Below are positions 1 to 8,968 of a stretch of 64,000 nt of DNA, in pieces. The stretch comes from Oscillospiraceae bacterium. GTDB lineage: Bacteria; Bacillota; Clostridia; Oscillospirales; SIG627. A model generated the notes under the pieces. That model saw only the letters and a list, made by a program, of their open reading frames with translations, ran no database searches and was not told the origin of the DNA. The translations under genes were made by a program, and so were the position numbers. Within the stretch, counting starts at the first letter, position 1; each line of letters begins with the position of its first letter. The stretch covers positions 51,152 through 115,151 of the forward strand of contig JAYFRN010000012.1 of the NCBI GenBank assembly GCA_034925865.1, read 5' to 3'.

Positions 1-1359
<1,359 letters not shown>

Positions 1360-1398
1360 TCAAAGCGTAATTTGCTGTTTTAACGAGAATAATGTTTA

Positions 1399-1462
1399 AT
1401 TTCCCCAAATGAGCTTTTTAGGGGTAAGGGGAGACTTTTTTGCGAAAAAGTCTCCGGCGTTC
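1399..1462. repeat. Dispersed hairpin element, single copy between gyrB and fruK
   Basis: This is one copy of an intergenic element that is tandemly repeated at 11296-11680 and occurs again at 41200-41266. It carries the shared AAATGAGCTTTTT block, a G-rich spacer, and a hairpin with an 11-bp perfect stem (1430-1440 with 1445-1455, loop TGCG), followed by CGGCGTTCC. The position just after the gyrB stop suggests it can act as a terminator or 3'-end stabiliser, though the following sequence is not a long U-tract. Confidence 0.75.
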
Positions 1463-1494
1463 CTTATAAAAAAGAAAGAGAAGCAAAGATAAAT

Positions 1495-2427
1495 ATGTAT
1501 GCCATTGCGGTATGCTTAAATCCCGCGAGGGATATGGTCGTTAGCGTAAAAGGCGGTTTTGAACCCGGGAAAACGAACCGGGCGGACTCAGTCGTATACA
1601 GTGCCGGAGGAAAGGGCATAAACGTTGCAAGAGCGCTGAAAAACACAGGCGCGGAATGCGTTGTAGTAGGCTTTGCCGGAGGCGCGACAGGCGAATATAT
1701 ACGCGAAGCGCTTTACAAAGAAAAAATAGAATTTTTATTTGTGAAAACAGGTGCAGAGACAAGAACAAATATAAAAATTCTGAATGAAGATTGTCTTAAT
1801 AACGAATATACCGAAATCAACTCGCCGGGCGGTCCGGTGACGGCAGAGGAGACCGAAGCGCTTGTTGAAAAGGTGTGGAAAACCGCGTCGCAGATGTGTG
1901 AAAACCGTGAGAAAAGCGAAGAAGGGTATCTCGTGCTTTCCGGGAGTTCTCCACAGGGTGTGGATAAGCTTGTTTATAACTCGATAATCGGGCGTGTAAG
2001 GGAGCTTGATTTAAAGGTTATATGCGACTGTGACGGAATTCTTTTAAAAAACGTAATGAAAGCTTCTCCGTATCTTATCAAGCCAAACGAAACTGAGCTT
2101 TCTTCACTTGTTGGCGAAAACTTTTCCACAATTGAAACGGCATGTGAAAAATGTGACGAGCTCAGTTCACAGACAGGAATAAACATATTGCTTTCGCTGG
2201 GAGCAAGGGGCGCGTATTACTCGTCGGGCGGGAAGGGCGTTTTTTCACCTGCGGCGGAAATTCCGAAATGCAATCCGAACGGAGCCGGAGACACGCTGCT
2301 TGCGGCATTTTTAAGCGGGCTTTCGAAAATTCCGGAAAAAAACGGAACAAACATATGGTATAGAGCTGTTTCCGAAGAGCTTGAAAACGCGCAAAGCTAT
2401 GTCAGAAAAACGCTGCTTTCACGGTGA
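1495..2427 (+). CDS. fruK: 1-phosphofructokinase-like PfkB family sugar kinase
   Basis: 310 residues, the usual length for FruK/LacC-type kinases. Early in the protein is the NPARD segment, then the PfkB substrate-binding motif SAGGKGINVARAL (residues ~41-53). The C-terminal signature PNGAGDTLLAAFLSG (~260-274) carries the catalytic Asp and anion hole. NETEL (~198) and SLGARGA (~236) are further family landmarks. The predicted reaction is ATP-dependent phosphorylation of fructose 1-phosphate or a close relative such as tagatose 6-phosphate. No PTS transporter or DeoR regulator lies beside it, so the exact substrate is inferred. The ribosome binding site is weak. The gene sits between gyrB and gyrA, which are normally adjacent. 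Confidence 0.88.
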   Translation: MYAIAVCLNPARDMVVSVKGGFEPGKTNRADSVVYSAGGKGINVARALKNTGAECVVVGFAGGATGEYIREALYKEKIEFLFVKTGAETRTNIKILNEDCLNNEYTEINSPGGPVTAEETEALVEKVWKTASQMCENREKSEEGYLVLSGSSPQGVDKLVYNSIIGRVRELDLKVICDCDGILLKNVMKASPYLIKPNETELSSLVGENFSTIETACEKCDELSSQTGINILLSLGARGAYYSSGGKGVFSPAAEIPKCNPNGAGDTLLAAFLSGLSKIPEKNGTNIWYRAVSEELENAQSYVRKTLLSR

Positions 2428-2452
2428 AAATAATACAGGCTATCGCAAGCGG

Positions 2453-2558
2453 TATTAAAACGGCAATTAAATAAGTCTTGTTTTATAACAGAGAAAAGCC
2501 CATATACCAGAGTCTTTTCTCTCTTTAAGCGGTAATTATTTAAATGCCGAGTTAATAA
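2453..2558 (+). repeat. MITE-like palindromic element, copy 1
   Basis: A ~106-bp element upstream of gyrA with outer inverted ends (TTAAAACGGCAATTAAATAA against TTATTTAAATGCCGAGTTAA) and an inner inverted pair around AGAGAAAAGC / CTTTTCTCTCTT. The same arrangement recurs at 30335-30424 (inverted), 53474-53583, 55707-55805 and 55884-55990. It has no coding capacity. It lies about 40 bp before the gyrA start, so it is probably within or next to the gyrA leader. Confidence 0.85.
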
Positions 2559-2600
2559 TAATATAAATCGCATTAATATATCAGAATAAAGGAATAAGTA

Positions 2601-5282
2601 ATGGAAATTAAAACAGAAGGACAGACGATATATAACGTAGAAATAGAAAAGGAAATTAAAAAGTCCTATATAGAGTATGCGATGAGCGTCATTGTCGGCC
2701 GCGCTCTTCCCGATGTCCGCGACGGACTGAAGCCGGTGCACAGACGAATACTGTATTCGATGTATGAAGACAAGCTCACAAACGACAAGCCTTTCCGCAA
2801 ATCGGCGACAACGGTCGGAAACGTGCTCGGACATTATCATCCGCACGGTGACGCGGCGGTTTATGATACGATGGTGCGTATGGCACAGCCGTTTTCACTC
2901 AGATATCCTCTTGTCGAGGGTCACGGAAACTTTGGCAACGTTGACGGCGACGGCGCCGCGGCTTACAGGTACACAGAAGCGAGAATGAGCAAAATCGCAT
3001 CGGAGATGCTGAGCGACCTCGACAAGGAGGTCGTCGATTTTGTCCCCAATTTTGACAACAAGGGAAAAGAGCCGGTGGTTTTGCCGTGCAGATTCCCGAA
3101 CCTGCTTGTAAACGGTTCGATTGGCATAGCGGTCGGAATGGCGACGAACATACCGCCGCACAACCTCGGAGAGGTCATAGACGGGACGGTTCATCTGATC
3201 GACAATCCGAAAGCGCCTATCCAGGAGCTTATAGAATATATAAAGGGGCCGGATTTTCCAACAGGAGCGACGATATACGGCACGAGCGGCATATACGAGG
3301 CATATATGACCGGACGCGGAAAGGTGCTTGTCAGGGCAAACCATAAATTCGAGGAGCACGGCAACAAGACGAGCATTATTTTTGATCAGATACCATATCA
3401 GGTAAATAAGTCGGCTCTGGTCGCCTCGATTGCCGAGCTTGTCAAGGATAAAAAGATCGACGGAATAAGCGACCTCAGGGACGAATCCGGCAGAAACGGC
3501 ATGAGGATCGTCATTGAGCTAAAGCGCGACGCCAATCCTCAGGTCGTGCTGAACCTTTTATACAAATATTCGCAGCTTCAGGATACATTTGCGATAAATA
3601 TGCTTGCACTCGTGGATAATGAGCCGAAAACCCTGAATCTGAAGCAGATGCTTCAGTATTATATAAAGCATCAGGAGGATGTCGTAACAAGGCGCATAAA
3701 ATATGACCTTGAAAAAGCCAAGGCACGCCTGCACATATTAGAGGCTCTTAAAACCGCGATTGACAATATCGACGAGGTTATCAGGATAATAAGGTCAAAA
3801 CGCACGGTGCCGGAGGCAAAGGCCGCTTTGATCGACGCATTTGGCTTTACGGATGTCCAGGGACAGGCGATCGTAGATATGCCGCTCGGCAGACTTGCCG
3901 GACTGGAAATAGAGAAAATCATCGCCGAAATGAACGAAAAGATAGCTTTGATTGAAAAGCTGGAGGGTATCCTCGCGGATGAATCGGGAATTTTCGCTAT
4001 TATCAAGGACGAGCTTTTGGAAATCAAAAGGATATACGGCGACGAACGCCGTACCGCAATTGAGACGGCGACGGACGATATAATATACGAGGATCTTATC
4101 GAGCGCACGAACTGCGTCGTTGCGATAACTGAGACAGGATATATCAAGAGAATGTCCGTCGACGTATATCAGGCTCAGAACCGCGGAGGAAAGGGCATCA
4201 CCGCGATGACGACGAAGGACGAGGACGCCGTAAGGGATATCTTCGTTTCCGGCAGTCATAATTATCTTTTCATGTTTACGGATAAAGGAAAGCTGTTCAT
4301 AAAGAAGACTTATGAAATCCCCGAGGCTTCGAGAACCGCGAAGGGCACGAACATCGTCAACATATTGAAGCTTGAGCAGGACGAGCATGTGACCGCGTTT
4401 ATATCGGTCGGAAAACTGAACACCGACGAATATCTTGTCATGGTGACCAGGCAGGGAAAGATAAAGAGATGCCGGCTGAACCTGTTCAAACGCATAAAGA
4501 AAAACGGAATACGCGCGATAGACCTTCGTGACGGCGACGAGCTGTTGTTTGTCAGCAAAACCGACGGAAAAGCACAGATATTGATGGCGACAAGCGCCGG
4601 ACGCGGAATAAGATTCAATGAAGAAGCCGCGCGCATAATGGGCAGACAGGCCGCCGGAGTAAGAGGCATAAGGCTGGGAGAAGGAGAAAGCGTCGTCGGA
4701 GCGTGCGTGTTTGTACGCACGGAAGACGGAGCTGTTTCCCGCGACCTGTTATCTATAACCGAAAAGGGCTTCGGCAAACGGACGGCACTGGAAAGCTTCC
4801 CGCTTCGCGCCCGCGGAGGAAAGGGAGTTATCTGCCACAAGCTCACCGAAAAGACCGGAAAGCTGGCCGGTATCGCCGCCGTTGAAGGCGACGACGAAAT
4901 AATGCTGATTGCCGACAACGGTATGATGATACGCACAAAAGTTGCCCAGATAAGAGTAATGGGAAGAAGCACCGCCGGGGTTATCGTCATGAGGCTAACC
5001 GGAGAAGGCGAAACCGTTGTCGGGCTGCGCAAGATCAAGAACGACGACGAGATAGATAAAGAAAACATCGAAAAAGCATCTGTTTCAGATTCAGAAGACA
5101 GCGCGGACGAAATCGAACTGCTTGAAGACGACGGCAGCGAAGATGATAATGACATAATCGACGAGACCGATGATAATGACATAATCGACGAAACCGATGA
5201 AAATGATTTAATTGACGAAACCGATGAAAATGACGAAGTTGATGACGCTGACGAAACCGACGAAGATGATACGGAGAGCTGA
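2601..5282 (+). CDS. gyrA: DNA gyrase subunit A with long acidic repeat tail
   Basis: 893 residues. The breakage-reunion domain starts with [29 protein letters not shown] and contains the catalytic Tyr124 in [10 protein letters not shown]. The quinolone-resistance region reads [11 protein letters not shown] (residues 80-90), with Ala85 at the place of E. coli Ser83. The C-terminal beta-pinwheel has the GyrA-box QNRGGKG (526-532), a one-residue variant of QRRGGKG, which supports gyrase over ParC. From about residue 817 the protein turns into a ~75-residue Asp/Glu tail containing nine-residue repeats of the type NDIIDETDE. The start follows AAAGGA. The product pairs with GyrB to supercoil DNA ahead of replication and transcription. 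Confidence 0.97.
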   Translation: MEIKTEGQTIYNVEIEKEIKKSYIEYAMSVIVGRALPDVRDGLKPVHRRILYSMYEDKLTNDKPFRKSATTVGNVLGHYHPHGDAAVYDTMVRMAQPFSLRYPLVEGHGNFGNVDGDGAAAYRYTEARMSKIASEMLSDLDKEVVDFVPNFDNKGKEPVVLPCRFPNLLVNGSIGIAVGMATNIPPHNLGEVIDGTVHLIDNPKAPIQELIEYIKGPDFPTGATIYGTSGIYEAYMTGRGKVLVRANHKFEEHGNKTSIIFDQIPYQVNKSALVASIAELVKDKKIDGISDLRDESGRNGMRIVIELKRDANPQVVLNLLYKYSQLQDTFAINMLALVDNEPKTLNLKQMLQYYIKHQEDVVTRRIKYDLEKAKARLHILEALKTAIDNIDEVIRIIRSKRTVPEAKAALIDAFGFTDVQGQAIVDMPLGRLAGLEIEKIIAEMNEKIALIEKLEGILADESGIFAIIKDELLEIKRIYGDERRTAIETATDDIIYEDLIERTNCVVAITETGYIKRMSVDVYQAQNRGGKGITAMTTKDEDAVRDIFVSGSHNYLFMFTDKGKLFIKKTYEIPEASRTAKGTNIVNILKLEQDEHVTAFISVGKLNTDEYLVMVTRQGKIKRCRLNLFKRIKKNGIRAIDLRDGDELLFVSKTDGKAQILMATSAGRGIRFNEEAARIMGRQAAGVRGIRLGEGESVVGACVFVRTEDGAVSRDLLSITEKGFGKRTALESFPLRARGGKGVICHKLTEKTGKLAGIAAVEGDDEIMLIADNGMMIRTKVAQIRVMGRSTAGVIVMRLTGEGETVVGLRKIKNDDEIDKENIEKASVSDSEDSADEIELLEDDGSEDDNDIIDETDDNDIIDETDENDLIDETDENDEVDDADETDEDDTES
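5148..5255 (+). repeat. 27-bp tandem repeats inside the gyrA 3' end
   Basis: Three near-identical 27-bp units (5148-5174, 5175-5201, 5202-5228) and a degenerate fourth encode the acidic repeats [27 protein letters not shown] and NDEVDDADE. The arrangement is prone to slippage, so repeat number may vary between strains without breaking the frame. Confidence 0.85.
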
Positions 5283-5289
5283 TCGCGGA

Positions 5290-5865
5290 GTGACATTTTA
5301 TTTCGCGTGTGACAGCATAGGAAAATATACTCGCAGTGATACAAACGGGCTGCGCGGAGAAGCGATACGAAGATTCTTTGCCGAACGCGGCTTATCCGCG
5401 CCGGAATTCGAATTATCCTGTAAGGGAAAGCCTTATTTTCCGCGGGAAACAGGAGTTTGCTTTTCCGTCTCTCACAGCCGGGGTTTCTTTGCCGCGGCGT
5501 TTTCCGAAAGCTGCCGCGATATCGGAATAGATATCGAATGCTTTGTAAGCCGCGAAAAAAGCACGGATGAACAGCCTGCGATGCTTGACACACGTTTTGA
5601 AAGAATAGCCGAAAGGTTCTTTTCCGAAGGTGAGCGCAAAAAAATATATTCCTCAAACGAACCCGATCATGAATTTATACGCGTCTGGACTAGAAAAGAG
5701 GCGATTGTGAAATGCTCGGGTGAAGGGATATCAGGGCTGAGGGCAGCGTGTGCCGACTCGGCATCGTCCGCCTCCGGCTTTGAGCTTTACGATTTCTCGG
5801 ATATCGCCGTTTCGGCAATGGCGGGCTTTCTCGGAGCGGCCTCGGTCGCGCTGAACAAATTATAA
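5290..5865 (+). CDS. 4'-phosphopantetheinyl transferase (Sfp/AcpT type)
   Basis: Transfers phosphopantetheine from CoA to a serine of an acyl- or peptidyl-carrier protein. The two superfamily signatures are clear: SVSHSRGFFAAAF followed by DIGIDIECF (Mg2+-binding Asp-x-Glu) and, later, FIRVWTRKEAIVKCSGEGI with the WxxKEA core. At ~191 residues it is of the Sfp-like two-subdomain length rather than the short AcpS. The start is uncertain: GTG at 5290 has GGAGAG 11 bases upstream, while ATG at 5266 would overlap the end of gyrA. I chose the GTG because the residues between the two starts only read the acidic gyrA repeat in another frame. It follows gyrA by 7 bases and is probably co-transcribed with it. 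Confidence 0.88.
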   Translation: MTFYFACDSIGKYTRSDTNGLRGEAIRRFFAERGLSAPEFELSCKGKPYFPRETGVCFSVSHSRGFFAAAFSESCRDIGIDIECFVSREKSTDEQPAMLDTRFERIAERFFSEGERKKIYSSNEPDHEFIRVWTRKEAIVKCSGEGISGLRAACADSASSASGFELYDFSDIAVSAMAGFLGAASVALNKL

Positions 5866-5869
5866 AATA

Positions 5870-6274
5870 ATGAAAACCTTTACTAAAAACGACAACGGAT
5901 TCATATGCGCGGGCTGCGGCGCGCAGGTAATGCCGCTCGGATATTCCTCGCGGGATCATTGCCCGAAATGTCTGATGTCATTGCATGTTGATATCAATCC
6001 CGGTGACAGAGCGAACGAATGCGGAGGAAAACTTATTCCGATATCCGTACAACCTGATTCAAAAAAGGGCTTTGTTATTATATATGTATGTGAAAAATGC
6101 GGCGGAAGCGCGAGATGCCGCGCGGCGAATGACGACGATACGGCTTTGCTTATCCGTCTCACGAACGTTCCCGCCCCTTCGGGTGAAGTTAAAAACAATA
6201 TTAAAAATCATAGCGACAGCATTGAGGATAATGAGGACAAGGTAAATAAAAAATGGCCCAGAAAAAGAAAGTAA
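5870..6274 (+). CDS. RNHCP-domain zinc-ribbon protein
   Basis: 134 residues matching the small RNHCP family. FICAGCGAQV supplies the first CxxC, RDHCPKCLMSLHVD is the family's namesake motif (here RDHCP), followed by NPGDRANECGGKLIPI and a final CEKCG. The four Cys pairs suggest one or two bound zinc ions. Family function is not established; a nucleic-acid role is often guessed. It starts four bases after the transferase stop with no visible Shine-Dalgarno, suggesting translational coupling, and its last codons overlap the start of ftsK by 22 bases. The C-terminal ~35 residues are a charged, low-complexity tail. Confidence 0.82.
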   Translation: MKTFTKNDNGFICAGCGAQVMPLGYSSRDHCPKCLMSLHVDINPGDRANECGGKLIPISVQPDSKKGFVIIYVCEKCGGSARCRAANDDDTALLIRLTNVPAPSGEVKNNIKNHSDSIEDNEDKVNKKWPRKRK

Positions 6275-8859
6275 CCAAAAAAACGACCGCAAAGCATAGT
6301 GAAAAGGAAAAAAAGCCTTCGCCCGCAAGAAAAAAAGGCGCGGAGCAGACCGCACACGGACAAAATGAAATGCTTTTCAAACTGGCTCCGTTTTTAATTT
6401 GTGTGGCGGCGGCTACGTTTGGCATGATACTTTTTCTCACGAAATCCACAGGCAGCGTCGGAGGCTTCATCGCAAGCGCTCTCCGGGGCGTTTTTTCCGT
6501 CGGGGCTTATCTGATCCCTGTGCTATTAGTCAACCACGCGGTATTCTTTAAAAAAGATGTTGAAAACGGATCATACAGATATAAATGGCTGTTCTCTCTT
6601 ATCTGCATTATTTTTGCCGATGTGGTATTCGCGCTTTTTTCCAATCAAAGCGGAGGACTTTCCGTCAAGGAGCTTTATGAAAGCGGCGTCGCACTGACCG
6701 GCGGCGGCTTTGTAGGCGGAGCGCTGCATAATCTGCTTGTTCCAGCCTTCGGAAAGGTGCTGACCGGTATGTTCGCGGTCGTCGCGCTGTTGTTGTTCGG
6801 CAGCTTTTTGTTCGGAATGACGCCGGCGGAAATGTTCCGCGCCGTTTTTCCGAAAAGAGAAAAAAATTGTGACGACGATATTGTTTTAGAAACGCCGGAA
6901 ACGGCCGCGGCCCGTATAAAGGAAAAACAGGAATACGCCGCCCAACAGGCGGAGAAGAGCGCATCAAGCCGGAAGCGCAAGGAATATGAAGTAAATGTAG
7001 AGGTCGCCGATCCCGCCGCAAAACCGGAAGATAAAATTGAAGACGAGAAGATCACGGAAATCAACATAAAGGAAGTGCCGCAGGACGACGGCGACGATAT
7101 CAGGAATTTAAATCCAAAGAAAGCTGTCGGAAAGCTCGCCCTGAAGCCGGAAAAGTCCGCGCTGAATTCAAAGGCGGTTCCTGAACCTGAAAAGACGATA
7201 ACCCAGGAATTAAAAGACATATTTTATGAAAACGAGGATACGGCGGTTGCGGAGCGCTTTTCCGCCATTCCCGCGGCTGAATCCGCAGAGGCGGCAGAGG
7301 CAACGCTGATTATAGAAAAGTCTGATCTTGCGCAAAAAGTCGAGCCGCCGCAGGCATTGGCGGAGGATACATATCGCTTTCCGCCGATATCTCTGCTTCA
7401 GAAGGGTCCGGAAAAACAGCAGAGCGATTTCGACGAGCAGAACGAGACGGCAAAAAAGCTTGTCGATGCTCTTCAGAGTTTTGGGGTTATGACAAAGATA
7501 AGGGATATATCAAAAGGACCGACTGTAACCCGATACGAGCTTCAGCCGGATGTTGGTGTGCGTGTAAAATCAATCGAAAACCTTTCAAACGATATTGCCC
7601 GCGCGCTTGCGGCGAAGGGCATACGCATCGAGGCGCCAATCCCCGGAAAAGAAACCGTTGGCATTGAAATACCGAACAAAGCCGTTGCCATGGTATATGT
7701 GAGAGAGCTTATTGAAACAGAGCAGTTCAAAAAGAACAAGAATAAGGTATATACCTGCCTCGGAGAAGATGTGGCGGGCGCGCCTGTATTCTGTGATCTG
7801 TCAAAAATGCCGCATCTTCTGATAGCGGGCGCCACCGGTATGGGAAAATCGGTCTGTATCAACAGCATTATTGTCAGCATACTTTATAAATCCCGTCCCG
7901 ATGAAGTAAAATTTATTATGATCGATCCAAAAAAGGTCGAGCTTAGCGTATACAACGGAATTCCGCATTTGCTGGTACCTGTTGTCAGCGATCCGAAAAA
8001 AGCGGCGGGTGCGCTCTGTTGGGCGGTAAACGAGATGGAGCGCCGCTTTACGCTTTTAGAAGGCGCCCGTGCGCGGAATATAACATATTACAACGAATCA
8101 GCAAATAACGATCCCGAAAGGGAAAAGCTGCCGCTCGTCATAATTATAATCGACGAGCTGGCCGATCTCATGATGACCGCACGCGAGGATGTCGAAACAA
8201 GCATTAATCGTCTTGCACAAAAGGCGCGGGCGGCCGGAATGCATCTTGTGATCGGAACTCAGCGTCCGTCCACTGATGTCATCACGGGTCTTATAAAAGC
8301 AAATATTCCTTCGAGAATAGCGTTCACGGTCGCTTCTATTGTCGACTCGCGCGTTATCCTCGACATGGCGGGAGCAGACAAGCTGTTAGGACGAGGCGAT
8401 ATGCTTTATGCCCCGGTAGGAGATATGAAAAAGATCAGGGTTCAGGGCGCATACGTTTCCGAGGAAGAGGTCGAATCGATAACAGAATTTTTAAAGAGCA
8501 ATGTCGCCTCGGAATATTCAGAGGATATTATGGAATCGATTGAACGCGAAGCCGCACGCTGCGGAGAGAAGAAACGCGGCGCGGTTTCTGAGGAAGGAGA
8601 GGGCATCGCGATAGACGACGAAACAGATCTGTTGCTCTGGCCAGCAATAAAATGCGCTGTGGAAACCGGAGGGATCGCAACCTCGCTTTTACAGCGTAAA
8701 TTTTCCGTAGGTTACGGACGCGCCGCGAAAATCATAGATATGATGGAAAAAATGGGCGTTATCGGAGGCCCGAACGGCAGCAAGCCACGCGAATTGAGAA
8801 TAACCTCAGAGCAGTATCTTGAAATGCGCCAGCAGCGCGACGATCAATATAAGTCCTGA
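6253..8859 (+). CDS. ftsK: DNA translocase FtsK/SpoIIIE
   Basis: 868 residues. The N-terminus is Lys-rich and cytoplasmic, followed by about four membrane segments (residues ~36-205), then a ~190-residue acidic linker. The motor follows: alpha domain, Walker A IAGATGMGKSVCIN (~523-536), Walker B LPLVIIIIDELADLMM (~629-644), and the sensor stretch IGTQRPSTDVITGLIKANIPSR. The C-terminal gamma winged helix (~790-855, ending SVGYGRAAKIIDMM and GPNGSKPREL) reads polar KOPS/SRS sequences. The protein is a hexameric pump that clears chromosomal DNA from the division septum or into the forespore. It overlaps the RNHCP gene, and AGGACAAGG lies ahead of the start. Confidence 0.96.
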   Translation: MAQKKKVTKKTTAKHSEKEKKPSPARKKGAEQTAHGQNEMLFKLAPFLICVAAATFGMILFLTKSTGSVGGFIASALRGVFSVGAYLIPVLLVNHAVFFKKDVENGSYRYKWLFSLICIIFADVVFALFSNQSGGLSVKELYESGVALTGGGFVGGALHNLLVPAFGKVLTGMFAVVALLLFGSFLFGMTPAEMFRAVFPKREKNCDDDIVLETPETAAARIKEKQEYAAQQAEKSASSRKRKEYEVNVEVADPAAKPEDKIEDEKITEINIKEVPQDDGDDIRNLNPKKAVGKLALKPEKSALNSKAVPEPEKTITQELKDIFYENEDTAVAERFSAIPAAESAEAAEATLIIEKSDLAQKVEPPQALAEDTYRFPPISLLQKGPEKQQSDFDEQNETAKKLVDALQSFGVMTKIRDISKGPTVTRYELQPDVGVRVKSIENLSNDIARALAAKGIRIEAPIPGKETVGIEIPNKAVAMVYVRELIETEQFKKNKNKVYTCLGEDVAGAPVFCDLSKMPHLLIAGATGMGKSVCINSIIVSILYKSRPDEVKFIMIDPKKVELSVYNGIPHLLVPVVSDPKKAAGALCWAVNEMERRFTLLEGARARNITYYNESANNDPEREKLPLVIIIIDELADLMMTAREDVETSINRLAQKARAAGMHLVIGTQRPSTDVITGLIKANIPSRIAFTVASIVDSRVILDMAGADKLLGRGDMLYAPVGDMKKIRVQGAYVSEEEVESITEFLKSNVASEYSEDIMESIEREAARCGEKKRGAVSEEGEGIAIDDETDLLLWPAIKCAVETGGIATSLLQRKFSVGYGRAAKIIDMMEKMGVIGGPNGSKPRELRITSEQYLEMRQQRDDQYKS

Positions 8860-8968
8860 GGATGCGGCAAAGAAACGAAGCGAAGAAACGCGGCGAAGAA
8901 ACGCGGCTTCTTTGAAAAGAAGCCTGGCAAGAAACTCAATTACAAAAATAAAACATAAAGGTTTCACA

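Noticed and set aside
4310-5656. Long minus-strand open frame antisense to gyrA
   Set aside because: It is opposite the acidic gyrA tail and QC-poor: Ser-rich low complexity caused by the GAC/GAA repeats read backwards, with no binding site. A shadow frame.
8819-8968. N-terminal extension of RecD2 into ftsK
   Set aside because: The extension overlaps ftsK and reads as an Arg/Lys-rich low-complexity stretch; ATG 8969 has the AAAGG binding site and the typical RecD2 start.
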